From NCBI RefSeq assembly GCF_004342585.1, contig NZ_SLZQ01000001.1, positions 434,001-498,000 on the forward strand: a stretch of DNA of 64,000 nucleotides, given 5' to 3'. Source of the DNA: Paucimonas lemoignei. GTDB taxonomy: Bacteria; Pseudomonadota; Gammaproteobacteria; Burkholderiales; Burkholderiaceae_D. The notes beneath the pieces are model-generated. The model saw only the letters and a list, made by a program, of their open reading frames with translations, made no database searches and was not told where the DNA came from. Within the stretch, counting starts at the first letter, position 1. Every line of letters begins with the position of its first letter. Shown here in pieces: positions 54,401-59,135 of this stretch. A program made the translations under genes and the position numbers.

Positions 54401-57181
54401 CAGCGCGATCGTATTGCCGGCATGCCCAGGCCGCGCCGGACGCACCCGGTCCGTCGGCAAATTCAAGGGCATCACTCCTTGCAGCTGACCTTTCCAGTAC
54501 GCTTCCTGGCGCGAGAGCACATCTCCTTGCAAGTACTGCTGCTGCCATGCCGCATAGTCCGCATATTGCACAGGCAGCGCGGCAAGCGGCGATGCCTTGC
54601 CGCTGTCGAAGGCTGCGTACAACGCGGACAGTTCCCGCATCAGCACAGCAACGGACCAACCGTCGGAAATAATATGGTGCATGCACACCACGAGCGCATG
54701 GCTGCCGTCCGGCTGCTTGTAGAGATTGGCGCGGAAGAGAATATCCTGCGACAGGTCGAAAACGTAGTGCAGGTCGCGCGCAATGGCATCGTCGATTTCT
54801 GCCTGGTTGCGGTCGCTGAGATCCATGACCGACAGCTTCCAGTCGCTAGCCTCATCCACGACCTGTACGGCCTGGTCACCATGCATCACGAAACGGGTGC
54901 GCAAGGCAACATGGCGGCGGAAAATCTCCCGGAATGCCATATCCAGCGCAGCGACATTCAGCTCCCCGCGTATGCCGAGCACGCCGGCAATGTTATAGAG
55001 CGAACTCGCCTCATACTGCATCAGGAACCACATGCGCTGCTGCGCATACGATAATGGCAGGTTCTGGCTCGTGACACCTTCGCGAGCCATCGGAACGATG
55101 CGCTGCCGCTGTCCGGAAGCGGAAACGTTACTCAGCGCGTCATTGAGAAATCCTGCCAGCGCAGAAACGGTCTCGTGCTCGAACAAGTGCTGCACCTGCA
55201 GGGCGACGTCCGTATCCTCCGCCACATGCGCAGCCAGGCGTGTCAATGCCAAGGAGTCCAGGCCATAGCCAAGCACGGGAACGTCACGCCTGATCGATCC
55301 GGCAGGCAGCTGCGCAAATGCTTCGAACACCGCCGCCAGATAATTTTCAACCCGGACGAGACGTTCTTGCGGTTCCAGCGAGTCCCAGGACGACCGGTCA
55401 AAACTCGGCAGCTCGCCTTCGGCCGGTTCATCCGACTTGTCGATGCGGGCAATGGCGTCGATCTCACCTGCGAGGAATAGCTTCTTGCAAGCCTGGCGCT
55501 GCACTTTGCCGCTCGAAGTCTTCGGCAATTGCCCCGGCTTGATGAACAGGATGTTGTGGACCTGCAGCTCGTGCTGCATGACCACCGCCTGCTGGATGGC
55601 ACGCGCCAGCAGGTCGGGATCCATGCTGCGCAAGTGCGTCCTTCTGACTTCGAGCACCACGACCAGCTGCTCCTCGCCGTCTTCGACGATCGTGAAAACC
55701 GCCGCGCCATTCGGCATGAAGGCTTCATGCGATTCGAATGCCGTCAGTTCGATGTCCTGCGGATAATGATTCATGCCGCGGATGATCACCACATCCTTCA
55801 AGCGGCCGGCGATGAACAGCTCCCCATCGTGCACAAAACCGAGGTCGCCTGTGCGCAGATACGGGCCTTCACCGGTATCGGCAAGCCGTGCCGCGAAAGT
55901 GGCAGCCGTGGCATCCGGCTTTTGCCAATATCCCTTGGCATTACTGTCACCGTACGCCCAGATCTCGCCGACTTCCCGATCCGCGCAACGGGTCAGCGTC
56001 TCCGGATTCACGATCAGCACACCCTGCTCGCAGCGCGAATAGCCGCAGCTGGCCAGTTCATGGCTTTCTTCAGGCGTGCCGGCCAATGGCACAACGCGAT
56101 TTTTCTGTAGTTCCTCGCGGTCGAAAGACGAGGTGCGTGCGCCCTGCCCCGGCTCGATGCCGGTGATCAGCAGCGTCGTTTCCGCCATGCCGTAACAGGC
56201 GTAATGCGCGGATGGATCAAAGCCACAGGCACCGAATCGCTTGCTGAAGGCACGCTGCGACTCAGGACGGATAGGCTCGGCGCCGTTGAATGCCACGTTC
56301 CAGGAGCGCAGATCCAGCTGGGCCAGTTCGTCATCCTTGACGCTGCCGACGCACAGGTCATAAGCAAAGTTCGGTCCGCCGCTGGTGGTGGCACGGTAAG
56401 TCGAAATCGCCTCGAGCCAGCGCAACGGATGCTGCAGGAACGAGGCGGGAGCCATCAGTGTTGCCGGAATGCCGGCGTAGACCGGCTGCAGGACATTGCC
56501 GATCAAGCCCATGTCATGGAACAGCGGCAGCCAGCCGACCACCACGGTTTCCGGCCCATGGCCCATGGCGGTATAGATGCTGCGCGAGTTGGCCATCAGG
56601 TTGCCATGGCTGACCATGACGCCCTTCGGGTCACCAGTCGAGCCGGACGTGTATTGCAGGAATGCGATGTCATCCGTACCGATTTGAGGCAGGGACGTTT
56701 TATCTGCGAGCGGCGCGACAGCGTCGATCTTATCGGTGATCAGCCAGTCGAGCGAGGACAGCTCAGCCACTTCCGCAAATTGCGGCTCGGCGATGGCCTG
56801 GGTCTGCGAATCGGTCAGTGCTACCCTGGCCTGGCAGTTCTGCACCAGTGATTTCAACCGCCCCAGCTTTTGATTGCGCTTGGGCGGATAGCCCGGCACG
56901 GCGATGACGCCGGCGTAAAGACAACCAAAATAGGCTTCGATGAATTCGAGTCCCGACGGATACAGCATCAAGGCCCGGTCGCCCGGACGGCAGATTTGCA
57001 GGAGATGCTCGGCAATACGACGCGCGCGGGCATCAAGCTCGGCAAAGGTGATAGTTTTTTCTTCGATGCCAGTGGCTGAATAGGAAAGGAAACGGAAGGC
57101 TAATGCATCGCCCTTCTCTCTTGCCCGGTAAGACAGCAGATCTACGAATGTCTTGATCTCTTCAGGCGCCACCGGATGCAT
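36662..57181 (-). CDS. giant hybrid synthetase FAAL-ACP-(C-A-T)x4-C-A*-AL-KR-ACP
   Basis: A 6839-residue multimodular enzyme expected to build an N-acylated peptide on carrier domains. Order with rough residue positions: FAAL 1-580, ACP (Ser about 641), C1 (HHIISDG about 837), A1 (1163-1655), T1 (about 1702), C2 (about 1893), A2, T2 (about 2750), C3 (about 2945), A3, T3 (about 3807), C4 (about 3992), A4, T4 (about 4852), C5 (about 5045), a vestigial A-type segment 5354-5583, AL 5615-6147, KR (about 6260-6610), a pseudo-Asub stretch, ACP (about 6759) and an Arg-rich tail. All five C domains keep HHxxxDG. No epimerisation or TE domain is seen. AAAGGA precedes the ATG at 57181. The next gene is the PKS. 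The frame is intact over 20.5 kb, so the enzyme is under selection. Module details are given separately. Confidence 0.96.
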   Translation of the reverse strand: MHPVAPEEIKTFVDLLSYRAREKGDALAFRFLSYSATGIEEKTITFAELDARARRIAEHLLQICRPGDRALMLYPSGLEFIEAYFGCLYAGVIAVPGYPPKRNQKLGRLKSLVQNCQARVALTDSQTQAIAEPQFAEVAELSSLDWLITDKIDAVAPLADKTSLPQIGTDDIAFLQYTSGSTGDPKGVMVSHGNLMANSRSIYTAMGHGPETVVVGWLPLFHDMGLIGNVLQPVYAGIPATLMAPASFLQHPLRWLEAISTYRATTSGGPNFAYDLCVGSVKDDELAQLDLRSWNVAFNGAEPIRPESQRAFSKRFGACGFDPSAHYACYGMAETTLLITGIEPGQGARTSSFDREELQKNRVVPLAGTPEESHELASCGYSRCEQGVLIVNPETLTRCADREVGEIWAYGDSNAKGYWQKPDATAATFAARLADTGEGPYLRTGDLGFVHDGELFIAGRLKDVVIIRGMNHYPQDIELTAFESHEAFMPNGAAVFTIVEDGEEQLVVVLEVRRTHLRSMDPDLLARAIQQAVVMQHELQVHNILFIKPGQLPKTSSGKVQRQACKKLFLAGEIDAIARIDKSDEPAEGELPSFDRSSWDSLEPQERLVRVENYLAAVFEAFAQLPAGSIRRDVPVLGYGLDSLALTRLAAHVAEDTDVALQVQHLFEHETVSALAGFLNDALSNVSASGQRQRIVPMAREGVTSQNLPLSYAQQRMWFLMQYEASSLYNIAGVLGIRGELNVAALDMAFREIFRRHVALRTRFVMHGDQAVQVVDEASDWKLSVMDLSDRNQAEIDDAIARDLHYVFDLSQDILFRANLYKQPDGSHALVVCMHHIISDGWSVAVLMRELSALYAAFDSGKASPLAALPVQYADYAAWQQQYLQGDVLSRQEAYWKGQLQGVMPLNLPTDRVRPARPGHAGNTIALQIDSELTGALKSVAREQGATLYMTLLAAFGTLLHKYSGQDDFCIGSPIANRNHPEIRELIGFFVNTLALRANYGGDPEFGALLKSVRKTTVDAYAHQDLPFEKVVDLVTPERDLSTSPLFQVMFVLQDAAQGNLSLNGLEVSRHATVSGTSKFDLTLELQETSEGLSGHIEYKTELFDEATILRLAAHFRRLLVAIVRAPAARLSQLPLLDVDERHTLLELWNDTEKTFRQPERLHHLFSRQLAKTPDAPAVVAGNERLTFADLEVQANRLAHCLIARGVSANSIVGLCVERSLDMVVGMLAILKAGGAYLPLDPNYPAERLRYMLEQSRAAVLVTRPVLENIFAGMEVPAILLDPAQPLASYIWPGTDPKVETDCDDLAYVIYTSGSTGRPKGVPISHAAICNQMGWVLNQFPMQADDRMLQKTPFSFDASVWEIWAPLISGAQLVLAAPDGHQDVDYLVETIVNEKITQLQAVPALLRAMLAAPAIGKVTSLRRIFLGGEALPVDLARQAQRLAGKVINLYGPTECSINASWFDMGNLPARAQGYVPIGRPVSNLQFYVLDAQLQPVPMGVAGELHIAGAGLSPGYLHQPELTAQRFVDNPFNTHDSPKLYKTGDLVRYLPGGQLEFIARIDEQIKIRGQRIELGEIEKVLAEQTGVVESAVAVKGGDGMQRLVAYVVAADANLSHDDLRARLAQALPEYMVPSIFVSLPALPRNNSGKVDRKALPEPVKPNFTEYQALATPTEKSLAAIWSKLLDGAEVHGKSNFFHIGGHSLLAARMVARIREQWRIAFAIRNVFEAQELHALAALIDLAAGIERSEVACIPHVQRGGPLALSHAQQRMWVVNQLDEHSAQYNMPAAIDLEGKIDEAALERAFDAFIARHEILRTVYRAQDGVPYQEIREQVDFQLAKVDLSSLAGAAQDEAREDAVRNEALRQFDLSSDLMLRATLVRLSVSRHTLLVTMHHIASDGWSSAILVKELSELYGAFTEGRTAELPALPIQYADYAAWQTQTLSGTRLEALRSYWRTQLAQLPSVHNLPLDRARPALPSYRGAAVEQMLPHELTARLKRLANEQGTTLFTVLHAAFASLLHRFSGESDIVVGTPVANRELSELEPLVGLFVNTLVLRSDLSENPDFIGLLQQSMATFTDAYEHQDLPFEMLVNELQVERSQSFNQLFQVMLVFQSGGENRLELPNLTSSGIRETAGLTKFDLTLNVVESDRGLKLSWEYATDLFEESSIQRMAESFGVLLNAVAAQPQQSVKQLPLVSEHERASLMGHANALANDAFPPACSHLLFEAQAERMPQAAALRFGDEEVSYAELNRRANKLAHYLVGLGVRPDTLVGLCVDRSPDMVVGLLAILKAGGAYVPFDPSYPADRLRYMLEDCGAKTVLIQSALADLLPVSGQRLVIMDDDQITNGLPENNIDPDKIGLMPQSLAYVIYTSGSTGNPKASLLMHQGLSNLAQAQAEFFHVEPESRLLQFASFAFDAATSEIFMALCAGATLHIVPRELVQSGPELSDYVAGNGITHATLPPALLPVLERDKWQSIRHLTVAGEHCPIGLVREWAQGRAFYNAYGPSETSVCSSMALLTPDTDVVHMGRPMRGVQLHVLDDAMQPVPHGVAGQLFVGGRGVGRGYLGRDELNSEKFVDNPFGDGKLYATGDLVRLRADGNLEFIGRMDSQVKIRGFRIELGEIEASLARQPGVADVAVVVHKDKDQQPRLVAYIVAADAAATPESLRASLAASMPNYMVPSAFVLMECFPMTPNGKVDRKRLPEPDVASLVQTEFVAPRNASEEALAAIWSGLLGLDSIGVHHNFFDLGGNSLLAIQAISRIKEQFGVQMKVADLFVYTSIASLARRLEELAADDCSKTSMPLVTPRAGGDILPLSLEQQSYWFLYELEGGSATYNIPAAIRLNGRLDIGALERSFAELIARHESLRTVLVVENGQPSQQVMASPEFVLHVDERKENRYKEVLDRQIELDARYVLDLRKEIPIRAVLHKIFEDDHVLTILLHHTMADGWSLDILIRDLSEIYNAIVAGQSNPLSPLPVQYGDYALWQKNVLEGEHFEKQVVYWRDTLKGVPPMLDLPTDFPRPPVQSYRGQEVAFALPFELTRALNEFARKNKTTLFNTLMAGLNVLLSRYSRNDDIAIGTAIANRSQTDLEPLIGCFANTLVIRNRVEQELSFVELVKRVNGAVFAAYEHAGVPFDVVVDAVQPERSLGVPPIFQVMFRLHNQRSGEGIGFAGMKVERIAIASDSAKLDLNFSLVETESGLEGVIEYATDLFTEKTIRRIARHFQLLLESAMVDSQAPIESLNLLSREEFDLVEQWNDTDAPYPQDECMYQLFETSAAHAPDNLAYVCGDVRLTYAELNERANRLAHYLRTLGVGPEVKVGVSVGRTAWAAICMLAVFKSGGTYVPLDPKYPKERIDVMLDVVKPQFILSVPEIAGLFAGVAAKLVLVDQIERELAAQPTHNPAAIGADHAAYILFTSGTTGRPKAILVGHRAFRNMAESHRWAKLHGAGNRVLQFASLSFSISMWDSFMAWVPGATLIAANDEQAMPGEALYELLQREQVTHATWPVSLLSTLPVERIPASLQTIISSAEPCNDAVVARWTARGVRFLNMYGNSEVSLGSTLYEYHKVGQKLTIGVAFPNTRMYLLDKHLRQVPVGVIAEIHTAGAGLATCYFDNPEATAKSFICNPFSRDENGRLYKTGDLGRYLPNGEIEYIGREDFQVSIRGFRVELAEIESVLREAAGIAEVVVVSQQDASQVARLVCFYVERADASSASAAQLRELVAAKLPSYMVPSLFVRLDAMPLTPNRKVDRLALAKMSIDDSQDLSFVAPRSDLERALAAIWSEVLGLQEIGITRNFFEIGGHSLLAVQVVARIKDGLGLPMSIKDLFTHNTIESLANYLSGLDSQGEAGLPPITPREGSGLIPLSLDQKPYWFLHQLEGGSHTYNIPFAMRLFGTLDVKALEQSLRSLIERHESLRTLFPVKDGEPAQQVVASPDVRLAVLALSAAEVEQAVRADFLHVFDLARELPIRARLLQVDDGSHVVTLVVHHVVADGWSLNVLVRELTELYTAFSSGAGNPLPELALQYGDYSEWQHRKVIGAVYDRQTAFWKDKLAGLAPLLNLPLDYPRPPLQSYRGRELAIALPFALSARLNQYARQHNTTLYNLLLAGLAILLSRYGRTDDVPVGTAVANRPQRELEDMIGCFANTLVIRCRVNPKQSFQQLVANVGEEALEAFSNGSVPFDGVVEAVQPERSLGVPPIFQVMFRLHNQQMAQTSSFAGLRSELLNIPTQSAKLDLNFSLAESADGIGGVIEYATDIFSEQTVARIARHYQTVLAAALSDATTPIEHLSVVTAEEMEQVRQWNATTIAYPQDECMHHLFERAVERAPNKLAYVCGDDRFSYAELNARANRLAHFLQSRGVGPEVRIGVSVERSTWAGIGCLAAFKSGGTYVPLDVNYPKDRIARMLEVARPKIILTLSSIAPLFAGCDAEVICLDTDRESIQSQPIFNPPRIGADHSAYILFTSGTTGKPKGILVGHRAFRNMAVSHEWAGLLTPDCRVLQFASLSFSIALWGAFMAWVPGGTLYSVTPKQALPDEPLYDLLEENQITHATWPVSLLSTMPVERMPSSLKTVISSAEPCNDAVVEKWTRAGVRFLNMYGNSEVSIGSTLYEYKQIGEKLTIGKPFPNTQMYLLDESLKQVPIGVIAEIHTAGVGLATGYVDDPVATARSFIPNPFSDMPGSRMYKTGDLGRYLPNGEIEFIGREDFQVSIRGFRVELTEIEDVLRAIPGVLEAVVTSRDDQQGLARLVCFYTLNEAAEIGAAELRKVVGDRLPNYMVPSLFVRLDAMPLTPNRKIDRLALCSYPIEENEDGRHVAPRNAVERRLAAIWEDILGMRELGVRHNFFELGGHSLLATKTVSRIRAEFGVELSLQQFFEHATIEGLAELVTRANAACADRPIRVLEKRDLVPLSYAQQRLWFLDRYEENSNFYHMPSLLKVSGRLDAAALEKAFLALIERHEVLRTNFIAQDGRGMQQIHAAIDWSMDVVELDGATTEEKESQLAGHIGRQLQTGFKLDSDVLLRAVLFRLADDEHRLFINMHHIISDGWSITVLIREVSALYAAIVQGEKPALSPLPVQYADFSVWQIEHLQGALLANQGGYWTEKLKDQATLSLPLDFDRPKNQTYNGDRLKFAIDADLRASLEDLSKRHGATLFMTLLTAFNVMLSRYSGDTDISIGTPVANRVRAEIEPLIGFFANTLVLRSDLEGNPEFTALLEQVRQTTLEAYSHQDIPFEKVVDLVLPERDPSRSPLFQVSFSLQNMAEGKFNLPGIEISNVALENKTSKFDLLLEILDNENGMDASFEFNTDLFRPESILGYVAAYLHLLRAIAENPQQRLASLPLAVESAPRSSLAWADYPLLKALHVAQAVGNETVAYSLTDSEGRAVPMGAIGQLHLHVVDGESPAATGFTARETSRGLVLLSTPDDVALIDGQLVYPRAVEQCLLQMPGMQDCHIMVRTHPGKGHQLVAYMVCDGEMPDEEASNAYLTEGGMHGVSLLACVKVPAIPLTRHGAINARQLQKLAVHNQATLKNWAQEVASNTKVRQAILLEQAAEDAQSVSHLFDLLPPEARGMTAATTPQVRKAKKGDNRPVSDVPAVIISDAIIGTPHQPAVLADMLIHTAMSHPDRGISFYYADNSTAELSYPELLHRAQCVLSGLRGTGIAAGDKVIFQFARSEDFIAAFWACALGGFIPVPIAAAKNYRSSNAQTLKIAHAWRMMDKAIVLAGDTIVEGVRNIGTLEGIADFTVHAIGAMYDEEPAREFHRGSSDDVALIMLTSGSTGMPKGVQLSHANLIGRSMGSVQMNGFHAGMPSLNWMALDHVGGIIYFHIRDIHTGATQVQADTDYILADPLRWLQLIDRHRINITWAPNFAFSLIVDRQDQLKQGRFDLSCLKFMLNGAEAVVPKTTQTFIELLQAYGLGDDCVKPVYGMSEISSGVTYSSRLKLTYGSDDTVFVSVGKPIPGVNMRIVDGNDQPMMEGQSGRLQVSGVTVTHGYLGGEAINRDAFTADGWFKTGDLAFIEGGELTITGREKDIIIINGVNFYSHEIAEVVEAVPGVTVSYTAACAVRRDGSNSDQLAIFFHSVKKGGELSELIRQIRQAVMEKIGVNPSYIVPLEKDQVPKTEIGKIQLSQLAGAFNRGEFDHALRALDIAERNDNTLPDWFFSKAWVKKQLGNVLALPGNGVTLVFADRSGIAERLHLSGQVVTVSAGQGFQENGDSFRINPALSEHYVQMLKSLAGRSLTIERVISLWDCDSSSSGKDALMSRAPLADSIGLYSAWYLAQALASQQNAMPMRWIWVGRGAQRVAVDETLNPDKASALALLKTLSKEFPWLHCRHVDLAAATDETDLAMQAAQVAKEAGAIHADEEVAYRAGRRYVSRLRRQDLAKDSGNDKGGMQLQTGGAYLISGGLGGIAFALARTMLRQFGARLLLVGRTPQTELSAEKLDMLEDLQRLGSVSYVGADTCDYRAIEKAVDEAEAGWQQKLAGVFHLAGLAREEAMATQTIHSLHDTLRPKTLGTRVLYRICEQRGNALFVNFSSVNAHFGGSGMAAYNIANRYQEAFVEAVSNNAAVRSVSISWSLWHDTGMGRQYREAEGLSRSLGFTPIKVAQGMNSLLAALWHGCGNVLIGLDDTRPNVQRHVDCVRLRQRPILCYFTGNEPDLAREVAAGSVPRDEFGNPVEVSYHQMEALPLKEDGNVDTAALRRNMVAAGPARAEKVAPRDEIETTLTRIASEVFGITEPIGVRDNFFDVGANSLLIVKLHHEIQEQLNVQFPMVELFNSTTVEKLAAFIGQQSGQGGDGPAGNSAADAARAAGQERRAAMQRRNRSRERKVAR
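42450..45610 (-). other. Module 4: C-A-T, near-duplicate of module 3
   Basis: C4 (VVHHVVADGWS) and A4 closely follow module 3 over their whole length. The pocket reads S-I-W-T-I-S-M-I-G, one conservative change from A3, again with Ser in place of Asp235 (codon 43646-43648) and the YGNSEV motif. The AMP loop FTSGTTGKPKG, TPNRKIDRLAL and the carrier LGGHSLLAT are intact. Both modules probably load the same unusual substrate and arose by duplication. Confidence 0.82.
45610..48790 (-). other. Module 3: C-A-T with a non-canonical adenylation pocket lacking Asp235
   Basis: C3 is normal (LLHHTMADGWS). In A3 the stretch that normally reads F-D-A-S-x-W is LSFSISMW: the Asp equivalent to PheA Asp235, which binds the substrate alpha-amino group, is Ser (codon 46790-46792). 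The rest of the pocket reads I-W-T-I-S-M-L-G. The A5 motif is YGNSEV instead of YGPTE. The catalytic lysine region (TPNRKVDRLAL) and the AMP loop (FTSGTTGRPKA) are kept, so it should be active, probably on something other than an ordinary alpha-amino acid. T3 has IGGHSLLAV. Confidence 0.82.
48790..51930 (-). other. Module 2: C-A-T, aromatic (Tyr-like) specificity
   Basis: C2 has TMHHIASDGWS. The A2 pocket reads D-A-S-T-T-A-A-V-C plus Lys, close to codes I remember for tyrosine and related aromatic residues. Core motifs YTSGSTGNPKA, YGPSE and TPNGKVDRKRL are intact, and T2 has LGGNSLLAI. This is a normal alpha-amino-acid module, with the amino-binding Asp kept. Confidence 0.78.
51930..55110 (-). 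other. Module 1: C-A-T, Gln-like specificity
   Basis: C1 accepts the acyl chain (LPLSYAQQRMWF, CMHHIISDGWS). Reading A1 against the PheA pocket positions gives D-A-W-Q-F-G-L-I-N plus the invariant Lys, one residue from a code I remember for glutamine. Core motifs YTSGSTGRPKG, YGPTE and NNSGKVDRKAL are intact. T1 carries GGHSLLAAR. Substrate Gln is therefore a reasonable guess; a specificity predictor would be needed to confirm it. Confidence 0.8.
55112..57181 (-). other. Loading module: fatty acyl-AMP ligase and ACP
   Basis: Residues about 1-580 are a fatty acyl-AMP ligase: opening FVDLLSYRAREKGDALAFRFL, the AMP-binding LQYTSGSTGDPKGVMVSH (about 173), GWLPLFHDMGLIG and CYGMAETTLL, and the FAAL-type C-terminus ending in LPKTSSGKVQRQACKKLF. 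The ACP that follows has GYGLDSLAL with the phosphopantetheine Ser at about 641. FAALs activate free fatty acids and load them directly on an ACP, so the product should begin with an acyl chain. The chain length is unknown. Confidence 0.92.
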
Positions 57182-57519
57182 GTTGTTCCTTTCTTGTTCT
57201 TAGTCAAATAGTGCAAATTATTATTTTTGCTGCGCCGCACACAACATTAAGTTGCCAAAAAGTATATTGTGGCACTGCACAATTGATTGAATTTTATCAA
57301 GCAATTCTTAGAAATTACCAAATGACAATAGAACCGAGTAAAACTACCATGTTTCCTTATGGTAATAGCTACCGAAAGTAGAATGTGTTAGAACTGTTGT
57401 AAGGTCACGACGTTTCCCGATACAAATTTCGGGTCGGCAATGCGCTGAACTCCGACATGCCGGCAGCACGGTTTAGGATCGTCCTTAATTAAGGCAAGAC
57501 AAAGACTCACAATCGCACG
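57182..57519. promoter_or_regulatory. AT-rich divergent promoter region between the NRPS and the thioesterase gene
   Basis: This 338-bp gap has no credible gene and is clearly richer in A and T than its flanks. It must hold the promoters of the NRPS-PKS-ccr unit (minus) and of the thioesterase-PPTase pair (plus). Dyads seen: ATTGTG-N6-CACAAT at 57266-57283; TACCAT-N8-ATGGTA at 57345-57364; CCCGA-N8-TCGGG at 57416-57433; and the perfect palindrome CCTTAATTAAGG at 57483-57494, 26 bp before the thioesterase ATG. I cannot assign a regulator. No regulator gene lies next to the cluster in this window. Confidence 0.6.
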
Positions 57520-58287
57520 ATGCTCCCTACTACACCCGCGCAAAACCATGCGTCACCATGTTTCATCCGGCCGCGCACCCTGTCCGCGCCCCGCATGCGG
57601 CTGATTTGTTTCCCCTATGCCGGCGGCTCGGCGTCGGCCTTTCATCAATGGCCCACAGTGCTTCCTGCTGATATCGAACTGGTTTCAATCCAGTATCCGG
57701 GACGAGCTACCCGCATGCGCGAAGCGCCCTGCCATCGCCTGGACTCCTTGCTCGCCGATATCGAAAGTGCCTTGCCATCCCTGCTGGACCGGCCATATGC
57801 ATTTTTCGGCCACAGCATGGGCGCCACCGTAGCCTTTGAACTGACCCGCCGACTCCAGGCTGCAGGATTGCCCGCGCCGCGACACCTGTTCCTCTCGGGC
57901 CGCAGCGCGCCTCAATTGCCGTCACGACGCGCGCCGATCCATGCGCTGCCGCACGTTGAATTCATCGACACCCTCCGCAAATTCAGCGGCACGCCGGCGG
58001 AAGTCTTGGCACATGAAGAACTGATGGAAATGATGGTGCCGATCATGCGCGTGGATTTCGAAGCCCTCGAAACCTGGCATTACGAACCTGGCGCGCCATT
58101 CGATATTCCGGTTTCGGTGTTCGGCGGCCTGGCGGATGAAGCCGTGCCGATGGAGAATCTGGATGCCTGGGCGAGTTGCACGTCGGCCCGTTTCAAGCGC
58201 CACATGTTCCCCGGGGGGCATTTCTTCATCCAACAGCACTACCCGGCGATGCTCAATATCGTGGCAAGGGCGCTGGAAGATTATTGA
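57520..58287 (+). CDS. type II thioesterase (editing)
   Basis: A 255-residue alpha/beta hydrolase of the GrsT/SrfAD type, which removes wrong or stalled acyl groups from carrier domains. RLICFPYAGGSASAFHQWP near the N-terminus is the family signature. The nucleophile elbow GHSMG has the Ser at about 99, the late Asp is in GGLADEAVP and the His is in GGHFFI (about 233). It is transcribed away from the NRPS and is followed after 1 bp by the PPTase gene. It probably cannot replace the missing TE domain as the main release enzyme, but that possibility remains. Confidence 0.92.
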   Translation: MLPTTPAQNHASPCFIRPRTLSAPRMRLICFPYAGGSASAFHQWPTVLPADIELVSIQYPGRATRMREAPCHRLDSLLADIESALPSLLDRPYAFFGHSMGATVAFELTRRLQAAGLPAPRHLFLSGRSAPQLPSRRAPIHALPHVEFIDTLRKFSGTPAEVLAHEELMEMMVPIMRVDFEALETWHYEPGAPFDIPVSVFGGLADEAVPMENLDAWASCTSARFKRHMFPGGHFFIQQHYPAMLNIVARALEDY

Positions 58288-58288
58288 C

Positions 58289-59065
58289 ATGCTGCGCGAA
58301 GCGCTCCGCACGGAGCTTCATGTCTGGGTCTCGCATCCCGAGCCTTTACCGTTGGCGTTGCTGCTGGAACGATATGACAGCCTGTTGAACGATGAAGAGC
58401 GTGAACGCTGCCACCGCTTTCATTTCGAGCATGACCGCCAGCATTTTGTCGCGGCACACGCACTGTCACGCCTTGCCATCGCACATTACCTGCAATGCGC
58501 GCCGCAGGAACTGGCATTCGCCCGCCACGCCAACGGCAAGCCCTATCTCGCTGCAGGCTCCGGGCAGCCACCCTTGCGCTTCAACCTCAGCCACACCCGC
58601 GGCATGGTTGCCTGCGTCATGACGCAGGAGCATGACTGTGGCATAGACGTCGAACGGGTACGTGAAATGACGCACCTCGACGGCGTGGCGGAAACCGTGT
58701 TTTCGGAGCGGGAGCTGGATTACCTGAAAAGACAAAGTATCGATGCGTCCTCACGCCTCAACGCTTTTTTCAGGCTCTGGACATTGAAGGAAGCATATAT
58801 CAAGGCTACCGGGCTCGGCATGTCCGCGCCGCTTCGGCAAATAAGCATCATTCCGGCGGAAATGCTGCTGGAAGATCCAGGCCTTTCGGCCCATCAAAAG
58901 ATGAACTGGCTGTTTGATGCCTGGCAGCCGTCCCCCGGCCATGCGATCGCAACGGCATGCAACGCCGGCACGGCAATCGGATCAATTCACTACTTTGAAT
59001 TCAACCTGGCGGATGGAAGCCTGGCGCCATTTCGGACCAGGCAGCTAACGACAAGCTTAGCCTGA
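58289..59065 (+). CDS. Sfp-type 4'-phosphopantetheinyl transferase
   Basis: A 258-residue enzyme that attaches phosphopantetheine from CoA to the carrier domains, here presumably the seven carriers of the NRPS and PKS. The Sfp/AcpT motifs are visible: RFNLSHTRGMVACVM (about 92-106), GIDVERV (about 117-123, Mg-binding Asp) and WTLKEAYIKATG (about 163-174). The ATG at 58289 lies directly after the thioesterase stop (TGACATG), which shows coupling. Longer in-frame starts overlap the thioesterase gene and have no homology. Confidence 0.92.
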   Translation: MLREALRTELHVWVSHPEPLPLALLLERYDSLLNDEERERCHRFHFEHDRQHFVAAHALSRLAIAHYLQCAPQELAFARHANGKPYLAAGSGQPPLRFNLSHTRGMVACVMTQEHDCGIDVERVREMTHLDGVAETVFSERELDYLKRQSIDASSRLNAFFRLWTLKEAYIKATGLGMSAPLRQISIIPAEMLLEDPGLSAHQKMNWLFDAWQPSPGHAIATACNAGTAIGSIHYFEFNLADGSLAPFRTRQLTTSLA

Positions 59066-59135
59066 ACGCATCACTGCGGTCGCCACCTCGTGCAATTGCC
59101 AAAGCGTGCCACCGTCAGCGACCCGGGTGCAAAAG

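Noticed and set aside
57270-57290. TGGCAC resembling a sigma-54 -24 element upstream of the NRPS
   Set aside because: The required GC-containing -12 element at the correct spacing is absent; the bases are better explained as part of the ATTGTG-N6-CACAAT dyad.
57416-57433. CCCGA-N8-TCGGG as a possible terminator
   Set aside because: Short arms, large loop and no T-run on either strand; kept only as a weak dyad in the intergenic description.
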